Assembly: GCA_947631805.1 (NCBI GenBank)
Contig: CANRNA010000029.1
Location: forward strand, 1 to 12,505
Source of the DNA: an uncultured Oscillospiraceae bacterium
GTDB lineage: Bacteria; Bacillota; Clostridia; Oscillospirales; Oscillospiraceae
Length of the DNA stretch: 12,505 nt
Direction: 5' to 3'
A program made the position numbers and the translations under genes. Below, in pieces: positions 1 through 6,941 of the stretch. The notes below the pieces were generated by a model. That model ran no database searches. It was not told the origin of the DNA and saw only the letters and a program-made list of their open reading frames with translations. Numbering within the stretch: position 1 is the first letter of the stretch; each line of letters begins with the position of its first letter.

Positions 1-920
1 TAGATGCTGGCCTCACGGGCCGCCACGGGCATATCGGAGGTGTTGGCGATCAGCACGGTCCGCTGCATCAGGCTCTCGCCGGAGCGGGGGTCCTTCAGCT
101 CGGGGAACTCCATCAGCACGTCGGTCATCTCGTTGCCCCGCTCGCCGCAGCCGATGTAGACCACGATGTCCACGTCGGACCACTTGGCCAGCTGGTGCTG
201 GACCACGGTCTTGCCGCTGCCGAAGGGGCCGGGCACGGCGGCCGTGCCGCCCTTGGCGATGGGGAACAGGGTGTCGATGACCCGCTGGCCGCTGTTCATG
301 GGCTTGCTGGGCATGTATTTGTGCTTATAGGGCCGGGCCACCCGGACGGGCCAGCGCTGCATCATGGTGATCTTGCGCTGGACGCCCTTTTCGTCCTCCA
401 CCACGGCGACGGTCTCGTCCACGGTGTACTTGCCGCTCTTCACGTTCCGGACGACGCCGTCCACCCCCACGGGGACCATGATCTTGTGGAGGATGGCGGT
501 GGTCTCCTGGACCGTGCCCAGCACGTCGCCGGGGTGCACCACATCCCCCGCCTTGGCCGTGGCGGTGAAGTCCCACTGCTTTTTCCGGTTCAGGCTGGCG
601 ACCTCCACGCCCCTGGCGATGGTGTCGCCGGTCGCGTCCCGTATCTCGGTCAGCGGGCGCTGGATGCCGTCATATATATTGGTCAGAAGTCCCGGCCCCA
701 GCTCCACGCTCAGCGGGGTGCCGGTGGTCTCCACCTGGGCGCCGGGCCCCAGGCCGGAGGTCTCCTCGTAGACCTGGATGGAGGCGCTGTCCCCCTTCAT
801 CTGGAGGATCTCGCCGATCAGCCGCTGGCTGCCCACGCGCACCACGTCGGACACGTTGGCGTCGGCCAGACCGGTGGCCACCACCAGCGGGCCGGAGACT
901 TTTGTGATCGTTCCGCTCAT
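1..920 (-). CDS. ntpA: V/A-type ATP synthase catalytic subunit A (partial, N-terminal 306 residues)
   Basis: Catalytic, nucleotide-binding subunit of the V1/A1 head, on the cytoplasmic side of the membrane; it forms the A3B3 hexamer with subunit B. Seen: the start MSGTITKVSGPLVVA is the usual beta-barrel opening. Residues of about 110-190 correspond to the insertion that separates A from B subunits. The Walker A loop GPFGSGKT is at residues 231-238 (Lys237, Thr238). The motif GCGERGNEM follows, with the catalytic-type Glu260 and Arg261. The ATG at 918-920 is preceded by AGAAGG with 7 nt spacing. The family is usually close to 590 residues, so just under half is missing beyond the left edge; no frameshift is seen. 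It is the last gene of the operon within the window. B and D normally follow but are not visible. Identity is very secure. Confidence 0.97.
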   Translation of the reverse strand, partial: MSGTITKVSGPLVVATGLADANVSDVVRVGSQRLIGEILQMKGDSASIQVYEETSGLGPGAQVETTGTPLSVELGPGLLTNIYDGIQRPLTEIRDATGDTIARGVEVASLNRKKQWDFTATAKAGDVVHPGDVLGTVQETTAILHKIMVPVGVDGVVRNVKSGKYTVDETVAVVEDEKGVQRKITMMQRWPVRVARPYKHKYMPSKPMNSGQRVIDTLFPIAKGGTAAVPGPFGSGKTVVQHQLAKWSDVDIVVYIGCGERGNEMTDVLMEFPELKDPRSGESLMQRTVLIANTSDMPVAAREASI

Positions 921-948
921 GCTTTGACCTTCTTTCGGTAAAATTTGC

Positions 949-991
949 TTTCCCAAGAAGGGGAAAAAGATCAGGGCCTGTTTTCACAGGC
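949..991 (-). promoter_or_regulatory. Two tandem hairpins in the spacer between subunit F and subunit A genes
   Basis: This 94-bp spacer (921-1014) is the widest gap inside the ATPase operon. It holds two inverted repeats: GCCTG/CAGGC (976-980 with 987-991, 6-nt loop) and TTTCCC/GGGAAA (949-954 with 961-966, 6-nt loop). On the transcribed strand the first is followed by CCCTGATCTTTTTCC, so it weakly resembles a leaky terminator. The second lies just upstream of the ribosome site of subunit A (928-933). The repeats are seen directly. A role in mRNA processing, attenuation or raising the output of A relative to F is inference only, and the stems are short. Confidence 0.4.
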
Positions 992-1014
992 GGGATATGC
1001 TCAATGGCGTCCGC

Positions 1015-1335
1015 TCAGAGGATGTTGGCGCCCACGGCCCGCTCCACCGCGGCCTGCAGGGCCGACTGGCCCAGGCCCAGGGAGCCGTCCTTGCCGGGAA
1101 TGAGGATGACCGCCGGGCTGGGGCTGTCCTTGAAGCGGTCGATGTCCGCCCGCAGCGCCTGGGCCAGGTTCTCCTCCAGGTAAATGATGGCGTACTCGTC
1201 CGGCCGGTCCGGCTTGGTGATGGCCCGGAAGATATGGTGGGCCTCCTCCGCCTCCCGCACCGGGAAGGTGTCCAGCCCCAGGGCCTTGAAGCCTATGACC
1301 GTGTCCGGTCCGCCGATGACCGCGATCTTATACAT
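1015..1335 (-). CDS. ntpG: V/A-type ATP synthase subunit F
   Basis: Small central-stalk subunit that sits with subunit D in the rotor (called NtpG in Enterococcus hirae, AtpF in archaeal naming). Seen: 106 residues, beginning MYKIAVIGGPDTVIGFKALG, the typical Rossmann-like opening of F subunits. An acidic middle (DEYAIIYLEENLA) and a run like PAVILIPGKDGSLG near the C-terminus also fit. The ATG at 1333-1335 is chosen because it gives the conserved N-terminus; it overlaps the end of subunit C by 8 nt (ATGTATAA). An upstream GTG at 1342-1344 in the same frame would add three residues and has an AAAGG at 4 nt spacing, so it cannot be excluded. Overlap with the upstream gene suggests coupled translation. 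The downstream spacer to subunit A contains two hairpins. Confidence 0.93.
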   Translation of the reverse strand: MYKIAVIGGPDTVIGFKALGLDTFPVREAEEAHHIFRAITKPDRPDEYAIIYLEENLAQALRADIDRFKDSPSPAVILIPGKDGSLGLGQSALQAAVERAVGANIL

Positions 1336-2320
1336 AGCTCTCACGCAACCTTTCCCGCAGCGCGTCCGCGCCCAGACCGCCCCGCTTGCCCAGAAGGACC
1401 ATGCGGGCGGCGGTTATCTCCGCCTCCAGGCTGGCCAGATAGGCCACCACCACCTCCGGGCCGAAGCTCACCCGCTTCGCGCCGGTGAGATACTCCGTCA
1501 GCACGTTGTCGCAGCAGCGCTCAAAATCGGCCAGGGGCGCGCCGTTCACGGCCTGCTGGCCCAGCTGGGCGCAGGCGGCCAGGGCCCGGTCGTGGAAGAC
1601 CTCTTCCACCCCTTCCCCGTAGACACGGCAGATGCTCTCGGCGGGGACGTTCCCCCCGGAGATGGCCGCGGTGCGCAAAATGCCCTCGTCCATGTGCCCC
1701 CGGATGCAGCGCACGGCGCTGCGCAGGTTGGCGATGTCGATGGAAAGGCGCACATAGCCGGTGTAAAAGCCGGTGGACAAGGTCCCGGTGATGGCCAGCA
1801 TCTCGGCGAAGTAGGCCTTGTCCAGGCCCATGTCCGCCAGCTGGGGATTGGACGTCCTGGTCAGGGTGGTCCTGGCCTCCCGGACGGCCTGGGCGAAAGC
1901 CTCGGGCACGTCCCGCCAGTCGTCGCCGTAAAAGGCCTCCGCCAGCACCTTGGGAGCCACCCGCCCACAGGCGGACAGCAGGCGCTCCGCGTCCCGGGGA
2001 CCGCCCTCGCTCTTCACCAGCACCTTGGCGTTGTGATAGTCATATTTCAGGCGGTAGGCGGTGACGAGCTGCTTTTCCGGGCAGAGCTTTTCCATCTCCC
2101 CCAAAAAGTCGGCCCGCCGGGCGGCAAAGACCTCCTCCAGCCGGGCGTCGGACGCCCCGGCCAGGTCTGGAAAGCCGCACTCGGTCAGCACTCTGGCCGC
2201 CTCGTCAAAGTCCGCCGCCTCCACCATCTGCTCCAGCCGCTTCTCCCCCAGCCGGGCGTTCTCCCTGGCCCGGATGTAGGTGGACAGGAACAGATATTCT
2301 GTACTCTTAACTTTTGACAA
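1328..2320 (-). CDS. ntpC: V/A-type ATP synthase subunit C (d-type)
   Basis: Funnel-shaped subunit that joins the central rotor stalk to the membrane c-ring. Seen: 330 residues, largely helical. It has the family-like opening STEYLFLSTYIRARENARL, the segment YRLKYDYHNAKVLVKS near residue 95, and a second half of similar helical make-up ending in RLRESYV. Length is close to that of Thermus-type C subunits (about 320-330). The start codon is TTG at 2318-2320, decided by AAGGAGG at 2328-2334 with 7 nt spacing. The C-terminal codons overlap the start of subunit F. It follows subunit E after a 41-nt gap. The E-C-F-A order is that of the Enterococcus and clostridial operons. No defect is seen. Confidence 0.94.
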   Translation of the reverse strand: MSKVKSTEYLFLSTYIRARENARLGEKRLEQMVEAADFDEAARVLTECGFPDLAGASDARLEEVFAARRADFLGEMEKLCPEKQLVTAYRLKYDYHNAKVLVKSEGGPRDAERLLSACGRVAPKVLAEAFYGDDWRDVPEAFAQAVREARTTLTRTSNPQLADMGLDKAYFAEMLAITGTLSTGFYTGYVRLSIDIANLRSAVRCIRGHMDEGILRTAAISGGNVPAESICRVYGEGVEEVFHDRALAACAQLGQQAVNGAPLADFERCCDNVLTEYLTGAKRVSFGPEVVVAYLASLEAEITAARMVLLGKRGGLGADALRERLRESYV

Positions 2321-2334
2321 GAGTATTCCTCCTT
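2318..2334 (-). promoter_or_regulatory. Ribosome binding site that fixes a TTG start for subunit C
   Basis: The minus strand carries AAGGAGG at 2328-2334, then 7 nt, then TTG at 2318-2320. The site matches the anti-Shine-Dalgarno sequence closely. No ATG in frame lies near it, so the rare initiator TTG is well supported. Confidence 0.8.
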
Positions 2335-2361
2335 CTTGTCAAGCCGTCGTCGCCCAACAGC

Positions 2362-2961
2362 TCACGCGAAAAGCTCCGCCGCCACCTGGGAGGCCATATT
2401 CTCCCGGGCCTGGGCCATCAGGGCCTCCACGGTGCAGTTGACGGACACGCTCCCCTGGCGGCACACCAGCCCCCGGTCAAAGCTCCCGGTCTTTTCGGAC
2501 AGGGTGAGACCGCCGGTCCTCCCGGCTGCCTTCAGGGCGGCGTTGGCCTTATCGACCACCTTTTTGCCCACGGCCTTCCTGTCGGCCTCGGAGAGAACGA
2601 TCTCCTCCTTGCCGGTGGCGGAGGCCCGGACGGCCAGGGATGCCAGGAAGGAGACATACTTCTCCCCCTCCAGGGCGTTCAGCTTTGCCTCGGCCTTGTC
2701 GAAGGCCTCGGCGACCAGGGACTGCTTGAAGCTCAGAACGCTCTTGCGGGCTTCCATGTCAGCGGTCTTGGCCAGGCGCTGGACCCGGTCCTCCGCGGAG
2801 GCCACGCCCTGGCGCACCTTCTCCCAGTAGCCCTCCTGGGCCTTCTTCTCTCCCTGGGCCTTGATGGTCTCGCACTGGGCCTTGGTCTCCTGGGCGATAC
2901 GGGCGGCGTCCGCCACGGCGTCCGTCTCGATGCGGGCCGTGATCTTGTCGATGCCGTTCAT
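2362..2961 (-). CDS. ntpE: V/A-type ATP synthase subunit E (peripheral stalk)
   Basis: Peripheral-stalk subunit that, with the small G/H coiled-coil protein, holds the A3B3 head against the membrane subunit I. Seen: 199 residues. The N-terminal half (about 1-100) is charged, Ala/Glu/Lys/Gln-rich and heptad-like, as expected of a long helix that pairs with the stalk partner. The C-terminal half (about 105-199) is the compact head-binding domain, with the segment FDRGLVCRQGSVSVNCTVEA typical of E subunits. The ATG at 2959-2961 is preceded by GAGAGGAAGAG. It follows subunit K by 19 nt and precedes subunit C by 41 nt, within the same transcript. Identity rests on context plus the layout and C-terminal motif, and is secure. 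Confidence 0.93.
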   Translation of the reverse strand: MNGIDKITARIETDAVADAARIAQETKAQCETIKAQGEKKAQEGYWEKVRQGVASAEDRVQRLAKTADMEARKSVLSFKQSLVAEAFDKAEAKLNALEGEKYVSFLASLAVRASATGKEEIVLSEADRKAVGKKVVDKANAALKAAGRTGGLTLSEKTGSFDRGLVCRQGSVSVNCTVEALMAQARENMASQVAAELFA

Positions 2962-2980
2962 AAGCTCTTCCTCTCCGGTG

Positions 2981-3469
2981 TCAGGCGCTGATATTGATGA
3001 TCATCAGCATGGACGCCAGCAGGGACAAAATGGCGTAGAACTCCACGGTGATGCAAAGGACCATGCCCTTGGACCAGTCGTCGGGCTTCTTGGCCAGGAT
3101 GTTGATGGAACCGGCGGCCACGCGGCCCTGGGCAATGGCGGAGAACAGGCCGCCCAGCGCCATGGGCAGGCACGCGGCGAAATACTGCATGCCCTGGACC
3201 AGGTCCATCTCGGGCATAGTGCCGCTGAGCAGGCCCATGCGGAACACGGCGAAGAACCACACCACCAGGCCGTACAGGCCCTGGGTGCCGGGGATGACCT
3301 GCAGGATCAGGACCTTACCGAACTTGCTGGGGTCCTCGCACAGAAGGCCCGTGCCGGCCTCACCGGCGCAGCCGGTGCCCTTGGCCGAGCCGATGCCGCT
3401 CAGCACTGCCGCAAGGCCCGCGCCCAGCAGAGCAACCGCCAGGCCGCCGTAGGTTTCCAGAAAACTCAT
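2981..3469 (-). CDS. ntpK: V/A-type ATP synthase subunit K (c-ring, predicted Na+-binding)
   Basis: Membrane rotor subunit whose ring carries the transported ion. Seen: 162 residues, a duplicated four-helix protein. The two similar halves begin near GGLAVALLGAGLAAVLSGIG and LPMALGGLFSAIAQGRVAAG. Only the second half has the membrane carboxylate, Glu143 in VEFYAIL. The second helix has IPGTQGLYG (Ile59, Thr62, Gln63), and Gln114 is in IAQG. These align with Leu61, Thr64, Gln65, Gln110 and Glu139, the known Na+ ligands of Enterococcus hirae NtpK, so sodium coupling is inferred. The residue after the key Glu is Phe here but Thr in E. hirae. The ATG at 3467-3469 has AAGGAGG upstream at about 10 nt. 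The gene lies between I and E. Confidence 0.97.
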   Translation of the reverse strand: MSFLETYGGLAVALLGAGLAAVLSGIGSAKGTGCAGEAGTGLLCEDPSKFGKVLILQVIPGTQGLYGLVVWFFAVFRMGLLSGTMPEMDLVQGMQYFAACLPMALGGLFSAIAQGRVAAGSINILAKKPDDWSKGMVLCITVEFYAILSLLASMLMIINISA

Positions 3470-3484
3470 TTTTGTTCGTCCTCC

Positions 3485-5413
3485 TTATTCTTTGACGATG
3501 TCTACGAATTTAGTTTGCATATCTAAAGGACGGAAGGGCTTTCCGCCGTCCTCATAGAACTTGTTGAAGAACTCCAGGCACTGCAGACGCAGATCGTGCA
3601 CGTAGCAGCCCAGCAGGTTCAGCGCGAAGTTGAGCAGGTTCCCCACCATGGAGATGACCACGAAGACGACGATGTTGCCGGGGATAGCCCCCAGGGTGTT
3701 GAACACCTGGGCGATGACGCTGCCCGCCAGCATCAGGGCCATCAGACGGGAGTAGGACAGTATGTCGCCGAAAAAGCCCGTCACATGGTTGTAAAGGGAG
3801 CCGAAGATGCCGGTGATCTTGCCCATCCCCTTGCCGGTGATGATGGGCCCCGCCACCACCATCGCCACACCGACGTACAGCACGATGTTGGTCTTCAGCA
3901 GGAACATGCAGGCCAGGCCCGCGAAGACCACCCACCAGGTGACCTCCTCGAACACCGCATCCAGCACCTGGCCGCTCTTTATCTTCCGCACGAAGCTCAC
4001 GGCCATGCCGGTGATGATGTGGACCATGCCCAGGGCCATGGAGCCCACCAGGATGGCGAGGGTGTCGTTCAGAGGGGTGAACAGGCTGGGCAGGGCGAAG
4101 TCCTTCCCGCTGGTGAGCTTGACCACCTGGGTGAGGAAGTCGCCGAAAAAGCCGCCGGTCACGGCGCCGAAAATGAACGTGCTCACGCCGCCCATGATCA
4201 AAAGCCCGCTCATGTGGGCCATCATCCCCCGGGGCCTGGACTTCTTCAAGAGGAAGCCCATCAGGAGCATCAGCAGCCCGTAGCCCATATCCGCCATCAT
4301 CATGCCGTAGAACAAAATGAAAAACGGCGCCATCAGGGGGTTGGGGTCCACGCCCGTATAGGCTGGCAGGGAGTACATCTCCGTGACCATGTTCAAAGGC
4401 TTGGTCAGAAGGTTGTTTTTCAGCTTCACCGGCACGTCCGGGTACTCGTCCGGCGCGGGGTCGGCAAATTCAAAGGCGCAGTCGAAGCCGTTTAGGCACT
4501 TGGTCACCGCCGCCTCCTCCGGGGCGGGACACCAGCCCTCCAGGGCCACCACGCTGTCCGTGCCCCGCAGCCGCTCGGCGGCCTCCGCCTGGACGGCCTC
4601 CGACAGGAGCCGGTCGCAGCTCAGGCGCAGATCGGCCGTTCTGCCCCGCTCCTGGGTGATAGCGCTCTCCAGGTCCCGGCGGCGCACATCCAGCTCCTCC
4701 AGCTGGCGGCGGCGCTGGTCGATGTTGTCTCTGGCCGTGCCGGTCATGCCGGGGAAGGAGACGGGGGTGCAGCCCACGGAGCGCATGGCGTCCATGACCG
4801 CTCCCATGTCCCCCTTCATGGCGATGACGAGGAAGCACTTCTGCTGCTCGTCCTGGCTGACCAGGACGAGCTGGACCGCCTCCGTGGCGCTCTCGGCCGC
4901 GTCGGCCACGGCCTCCATGTCCACCGCCGCCGGGACATTCGCCAGCGCCAGGGCGCATGTCTTTGTTCCGGCCGTCTCCAGGGGCACATCCAGGGCCTCC
5001 CAGGGCCGCAGGGATTCTATCTCGTCCCGCAGGCGGCTCTCGTCCGCCGCGACCCGGCGCAGCTGGCTCTCCCAGTCGTTGATCTTCCGGGCCAGGTCCA
5101 GGTCCTTTTCCAGGGCCGCCCCGTCCAAAAACTCCGCCTCCGACACCAGAGGCCGGGCCGCTAAGAGCTTATGCTTTTCCGGGGCGTACCGGGCCATGAC
5201 CCTGAGGGCGGAGCCCATCTCCGCCTCCCGGCCCCGGGCCTCGGTCAGTCCCGCCCGCTCCGGGCGGAGGAGCTCCGCCGCCTCCGGGTCGGACAGCATG
5301 TCCTCCGGCTCGTGGACCTCCACGCAGCCCAGGCGCTGGAGCTGGTCCATCAGGGCGTCCCGCTGGTCCCGCAGGGCGATGACCCGGAGCTTTTTCATCT
5401 TCACGATGGCCAT
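3485..5413 (-). CDS. ntpI: V/A-type ATP synthase subunit I (a-type stator)
   Basis: Membrane stator that forms the ion half-channels next to the K ring. Seen: 642 residues. The N-terminal half (about 1-320) is soluble, beginning MAIVKMKKLRVIALRD and rich in charged helices; it is the part that holds the peripheral stalks. From about residue 345 there are several hydrophobic segments, starting after YSLPAYTGVDPNPLMAPFF. The segment LSYSRLMALMLAGS contains Arg556, the position of the conserved arginine that interacts with the ring carboxylate. The C-terminal RLQCLEFFNKFYEDGGKPF is a hallmark of the family. Its start ATG shares one base with the TGA of the preceding stalk gene (TGATG), implying coupled translation. 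It ends 15 nt before subunit K. Intact and secure. Confidence 0.97.
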   Translation of the reverse strand: MAIVKMKKLRVIALRDQRDALMDQLQRLGCVEVHEPEDMLSDPEAAELLRPERAGLTEARGREAEMGSALRVMARYAPEKHKLLAARPLVSEAEFLDGAALEKDLDLARKINDWESQLRRVAADESRLRDEIESLRPWEALDVPLETAGTKTCALALANVPAAVDMEAVADAAESATEAVQLVLVSQDEQQKCFLVIAMKGDMGAVMDAMRSVGCTPVSFPGMTGTARDNIDQRRRQLEELDVRRRDLESAITQERGRTADLRLSCDRLLSEAVQAEAAERLRGTDSVVALEGWCPAPEEAAVTKCLNGFDCAFEFADPAPDEYPDVPVKLKNNLLTKPLNMVTEMYSLPAYTGVDPNPLMAPFFILFYGMMMADMGYGLLMLLMGFLLKKSRPRGMMAHMSGLLIMGGVSTFIFGAVTGGFFGDFLTQVVKLTSGKDFALPSLFTPLNDTLAILVGSMALGMVHIITGMAVSFVRKIKSGQVLDAVFEEVTWWVVFAGLACMFLLKTNIVLYVGVAMVVAGPIITGKGMGKITGIFGSLYNHVTGFFGDILSYSRLMALMLAGSVIAQVFNTLGAIPGNIVVFVVISMVGNLLNFALNLLGCYVHDLRLQCLEFFNKFYEDGGKPFRPLDMQTKFVDIVKE

Positions 5414-5727
5414 CAGCCGTTCACGATCCTTTCCACGATCTTATCCACGACCTCGTCCATTTTCCGGTCGGCCCGGGCCCGCATGGCCGCCTGCCGGTTA
5501 CGGGTGTTGGACGCCAGCACGCCCGCGTCCTCCTTGGCCTTCTCGTCCGCCTTGCGGATGAGGTCCCGTATCTCGGCCTCCGCCTTGCTGTCCGCGGCCG
5601 CCATAGCCAGCTTCACCGCGTCCTCGGCCTCCTGGACGGACCGCTTGGCCTCCGTCTGGGCGGCGGCTCTGATCTGGCGGGCCTTCTCCTCGGCCAGGGC
5701 GATGGTATCCAATGCTTCCAGTGACAT
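5413..5727 (-). CDS. ntpF: V/A-type ATP synthase small stalk subunit (G/H)
   Basis: Small coiled-coil partner of subunit E in the peripheral stalk (NtpF in Enterococcus hirae, subunit H or G elsewhere). Seen: 104 residues, almost all Ala, Glu, Lys, Arg, Asp and Gln, with no membrane segment. The opening MSLEALDTIALAEEKARQ and closing MDEVVDKIVERIVNG frame one long helix. The ATG at 5725-5727 is set by GGAGG with 7 nt spacing. A longer in-frame reading to 5853 would need a start inside the promoter region and is rejected. It is the first gene of the ATPase operon and overlaps subunit I by one base. Sequence conservation is low in this family, so the call rests on composition, size and position. 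Confidence 0.9.
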   Translation of the reverse strand: MSLEALDTIALAEEKARQIRAAAQTEAKRSVQEAEDAVKLAMAAADSKAEAEIRDLIRKADEKAKEDAGVLASNTRNRQAAMRARADRKMDEVVDKIVERIVNG

Positions 5728-5752
5728 TCTCGCACCTCCACACGTTTGGGGT

Positions 5753-5771
5753 ACGCAACAAAATATTGCGT
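5753..5771 (-). promoter_or_regulatory. Leader hairpin before the ATPase operon
   Basis: The inverted repeat ACGCAA/TTGCGT (5753-5758 with 5766-5771, 7-nt loop) lies in the predicted 5' leader, 25 nt before the first start codon and close to its ribosome site. Two nearby short complementary pairs, GTTTGG with CCAAAC (5812-5817 and 5744-5749) and ACACG with CGTGT, suggest further or alternative pairing. It does not match any riboswitch class I can recognise. Confidence 0.4.
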
Positions 5772-5820
5772 TGCAGGGAACAAAAAGCTGTATGCGTGTA
5801 CTATATATTTTCCAAACTAC

Positions 5821-5849
5821 ATAATACACATTTTCCGCGCCGGATGCAA
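5821..5849 (-). promoter_or_regulatory. SigmaA-type promoter of the ATPase operon
   Basis: On the minus strand TTGCAT (5844-5849) and TATTAT (5821-5826) are separated by exactly 17 nt. Transcription would begin near 5814, giving a leader of about 85 nt before the first ATPase gene. It lies in the 171-bp A/T-rich gap after azlD, where no gene is seen. No convincing terminator for the azl unit lies upstream, so read-through is possible. Confidence 0.7.
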
Positions 5850-5872
5850 CCATTCTTTTTCAGGTTTTGCAT
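5844..5872 (-). repeat. Inverted repeat ATGCAA/TTGCAT overlapping the ATPase promoter -35 box
   Basis: ATGCAA (5844-5849 on the plus strand) and TTGCAT (5867-5872) are perfect inverted copies 17 nt apart. One arm is the -35 element itself. The arms extend by two further pairs if a two-base bulge is allowed. It could be an operator for an unknown regulator or a weak hairpin in read-through RNA from azlD. Six-base arms arise by chance in A/T-rich gaps, so the functional reading is tentative. Confidence 0.3.
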
Positions 5873-5898
5873 ATTTTTACCCATTTGTCATCTATTTC

Positions 5899-6225
5899 TC
5901 AAAACACCAGCTGCACCAGCAGCATATAGCAGACGGTGCCCCCCGCCACGGACAGGAGCATCTGCCGCCGCCACAGGTGGAGCGCCGCCGTCACGGCGAT
6001 GGCAATGAACTGGGGCGCCCCGTGGCTGCCGGTGAGCAGGGACACGTCCTTCAGGCAGTAGATGACCAGCATGCCGAATATGGCCGCGGGCAGGGCCTTG
6101 CCCAGATAGCGGATGTATTTGGGCGTGGGCCGCTGGGGGCTGAACACCAAAAAGGGCAAAAACCGGGTGATGAGGGTGGCCAGGGCGCAAAGGCCGATGG
6201 TGATGAGCCTCTGGGGGACGGTCAT
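5899..6225 (-). CDS. azlD: AzlD family branched-chain amino acid export subunit
   Basis: Small membrane partner of AzlC; the pair exports branched-chain amino acids and analogues such as 4-azaleucine in Bacillus subtilis. Seen: 108 residues with about four hydrophobic segments. The family signature ATLITRFLPFLVF lies near residues 16-28, KYIRYLGKALPAAIFGMLVIYCL follows in pieces, and the C-terminal helix is ML plus LVQLVF. Size matches the family (about 100-110). Its ATG is one nt after the stop of azlC, with a purine-rich GAGGGGG inside the azlC end, so the two are translated together. It is the last gene of its unit; a 171-bp gap with a promoter separates it from the ATPase genes. Substrate is inferred from the family only. 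Confidence 0.9.
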   Translation of the reverse strand: MTVPQRLITIGLCALATLITRFLPFLVFSPQRPTPKYIRYLGKALPAAIFGMLVIYCLKDVSLLTGSHGAPQFIAIAVTAALHLWRRQMLLSVAGGTVCYMLLVQLVF

Positions 6226-6226
6226 G

Positions 6227-6934
6227 TCAGTCCAGCCCCCTCTCTATGGGCCTTCTGAACACCGTCAGCAGGCACAGGATGCAGGCCATGGTGGGTATCA
6301 TGAACCCGTCCGCCCCGAACAGCGCCAGGCACGCCAGGGCGGACCCCAGGCCGATAAGGCCGGTCCAGTGCTTCTTCTCCTTCAGCCACTGGTCCAGGAA
6401 TATGACCACGAACAGGGCGGTCATGGCGAAGTCCAGCCCCTCGGTGCTGAAGGGTATCACCCCGCCCAGTATCGCCCCGATGGCGGTGCCCGTCAGCCAG
6501 TAGCTCTGGTCCAGCAGGGACACGAAAAACATGAACCAGCCCCTGTCCACCCCCTGGGGTATCTCCACGGAGCAGTTGATGGAAAAGGTCTCGTCGCACA
6601 AGGCGTATATGAGATAGGGCTTTTTCCAGCCCATGCCCTTGTACTTTTCCAGCATGGATATGCCGTAGAAAAGATGCCGGGCCTGGATCATCAGGGCCAT
6701 CAAAAAGGTCTGGACCGGGGCGAAGGTGCCGGTGAGCATAGCCACCGCCACGAACTCCAGCGACCCGCCGAAAATGGCCACCGCCATCCCCACCGGGTAC
6801 CAGAAGCTGAACCCGGACGCCCTGGCGTATACGCCGTAGCTCATGCCCAGCACCAGAAATCCCGCCAGGATGGGGATGGTATGGGGGAAGGCCGCCCGAA
6901 GGGCTCTTCCCGCCGCGCTCTTGCTCTTGGTCAT
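6227..6934 (-). CDS. azlC: AzlC family branched-chain amino acid exporter
   Basis: Main membrane subunit of the AzlCD exporter. Seen: 235 residues, strongly hydrophobic, with about seven or eight helices. After a short basic N-terminus come ALRAAFPHTIPILAGFLVLG and the typical AzlC core IFGGSLEFVAVAML. LMIQARHLFYGISML near residues 81-95 and YALCDETFSI near 110-119 are the family's most conserved stretches. Length is normal for AzlC (about 230-250). The ATG at 6932-6934 starts 7 nt after the stop of the DUF2974 gene; its ribosome site is weak, suggesting coupling to the upstream gene. It is followed by azlD after one nt. The exported compound is not shown by the sequence. Confidence 0.93.
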   Translation of the reverse strand: MTKSKSAAGRALRAAFPHTIPILAGFLVLGMSYGVYARASGFSFWYPVGMAVAIFGGSLEFVAVAMLTGTFAPVQTFLMALMIQARHLFYGISMLEKYKGMGWKKPYLIYALCDETFSINCSVEIPQGVDRGWFMFFVSLLDQSYWLTGTAIGAILGGVIPFSTEGLDFAMTALFVVIFLDQWLKEKKHWTGLIGLGSALACLALFGADGFMIPTMACILCLLTVFRRPIERGLD

Positions 6935-6941
6935 CTTGCCG

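Noticed and set aside
195..941. A 248-residue rightward frame opposite subunit A
   Set aside because: Antisense to an unmistakable catalytic subunit; composition (Gly, His, Ala, Asp) is that of a shadow frame. The same holds for the long rightward frames opposite C, E, K and I.
5413..5853. A longer, 146-residue form of the small stalk subunit
   Set aside because: The extra N-terminus would be translated from DNA that holds the promoter -10 and leader, and lacks a ribosome site; the ATG at 5727 has a good one.
5850..5898. Intrinsic terminator after azlD
   Set aside because: Only a bulged ATGCAA/TTGCAT pairing is present and it is followed by promoter sequence, not a T-run.
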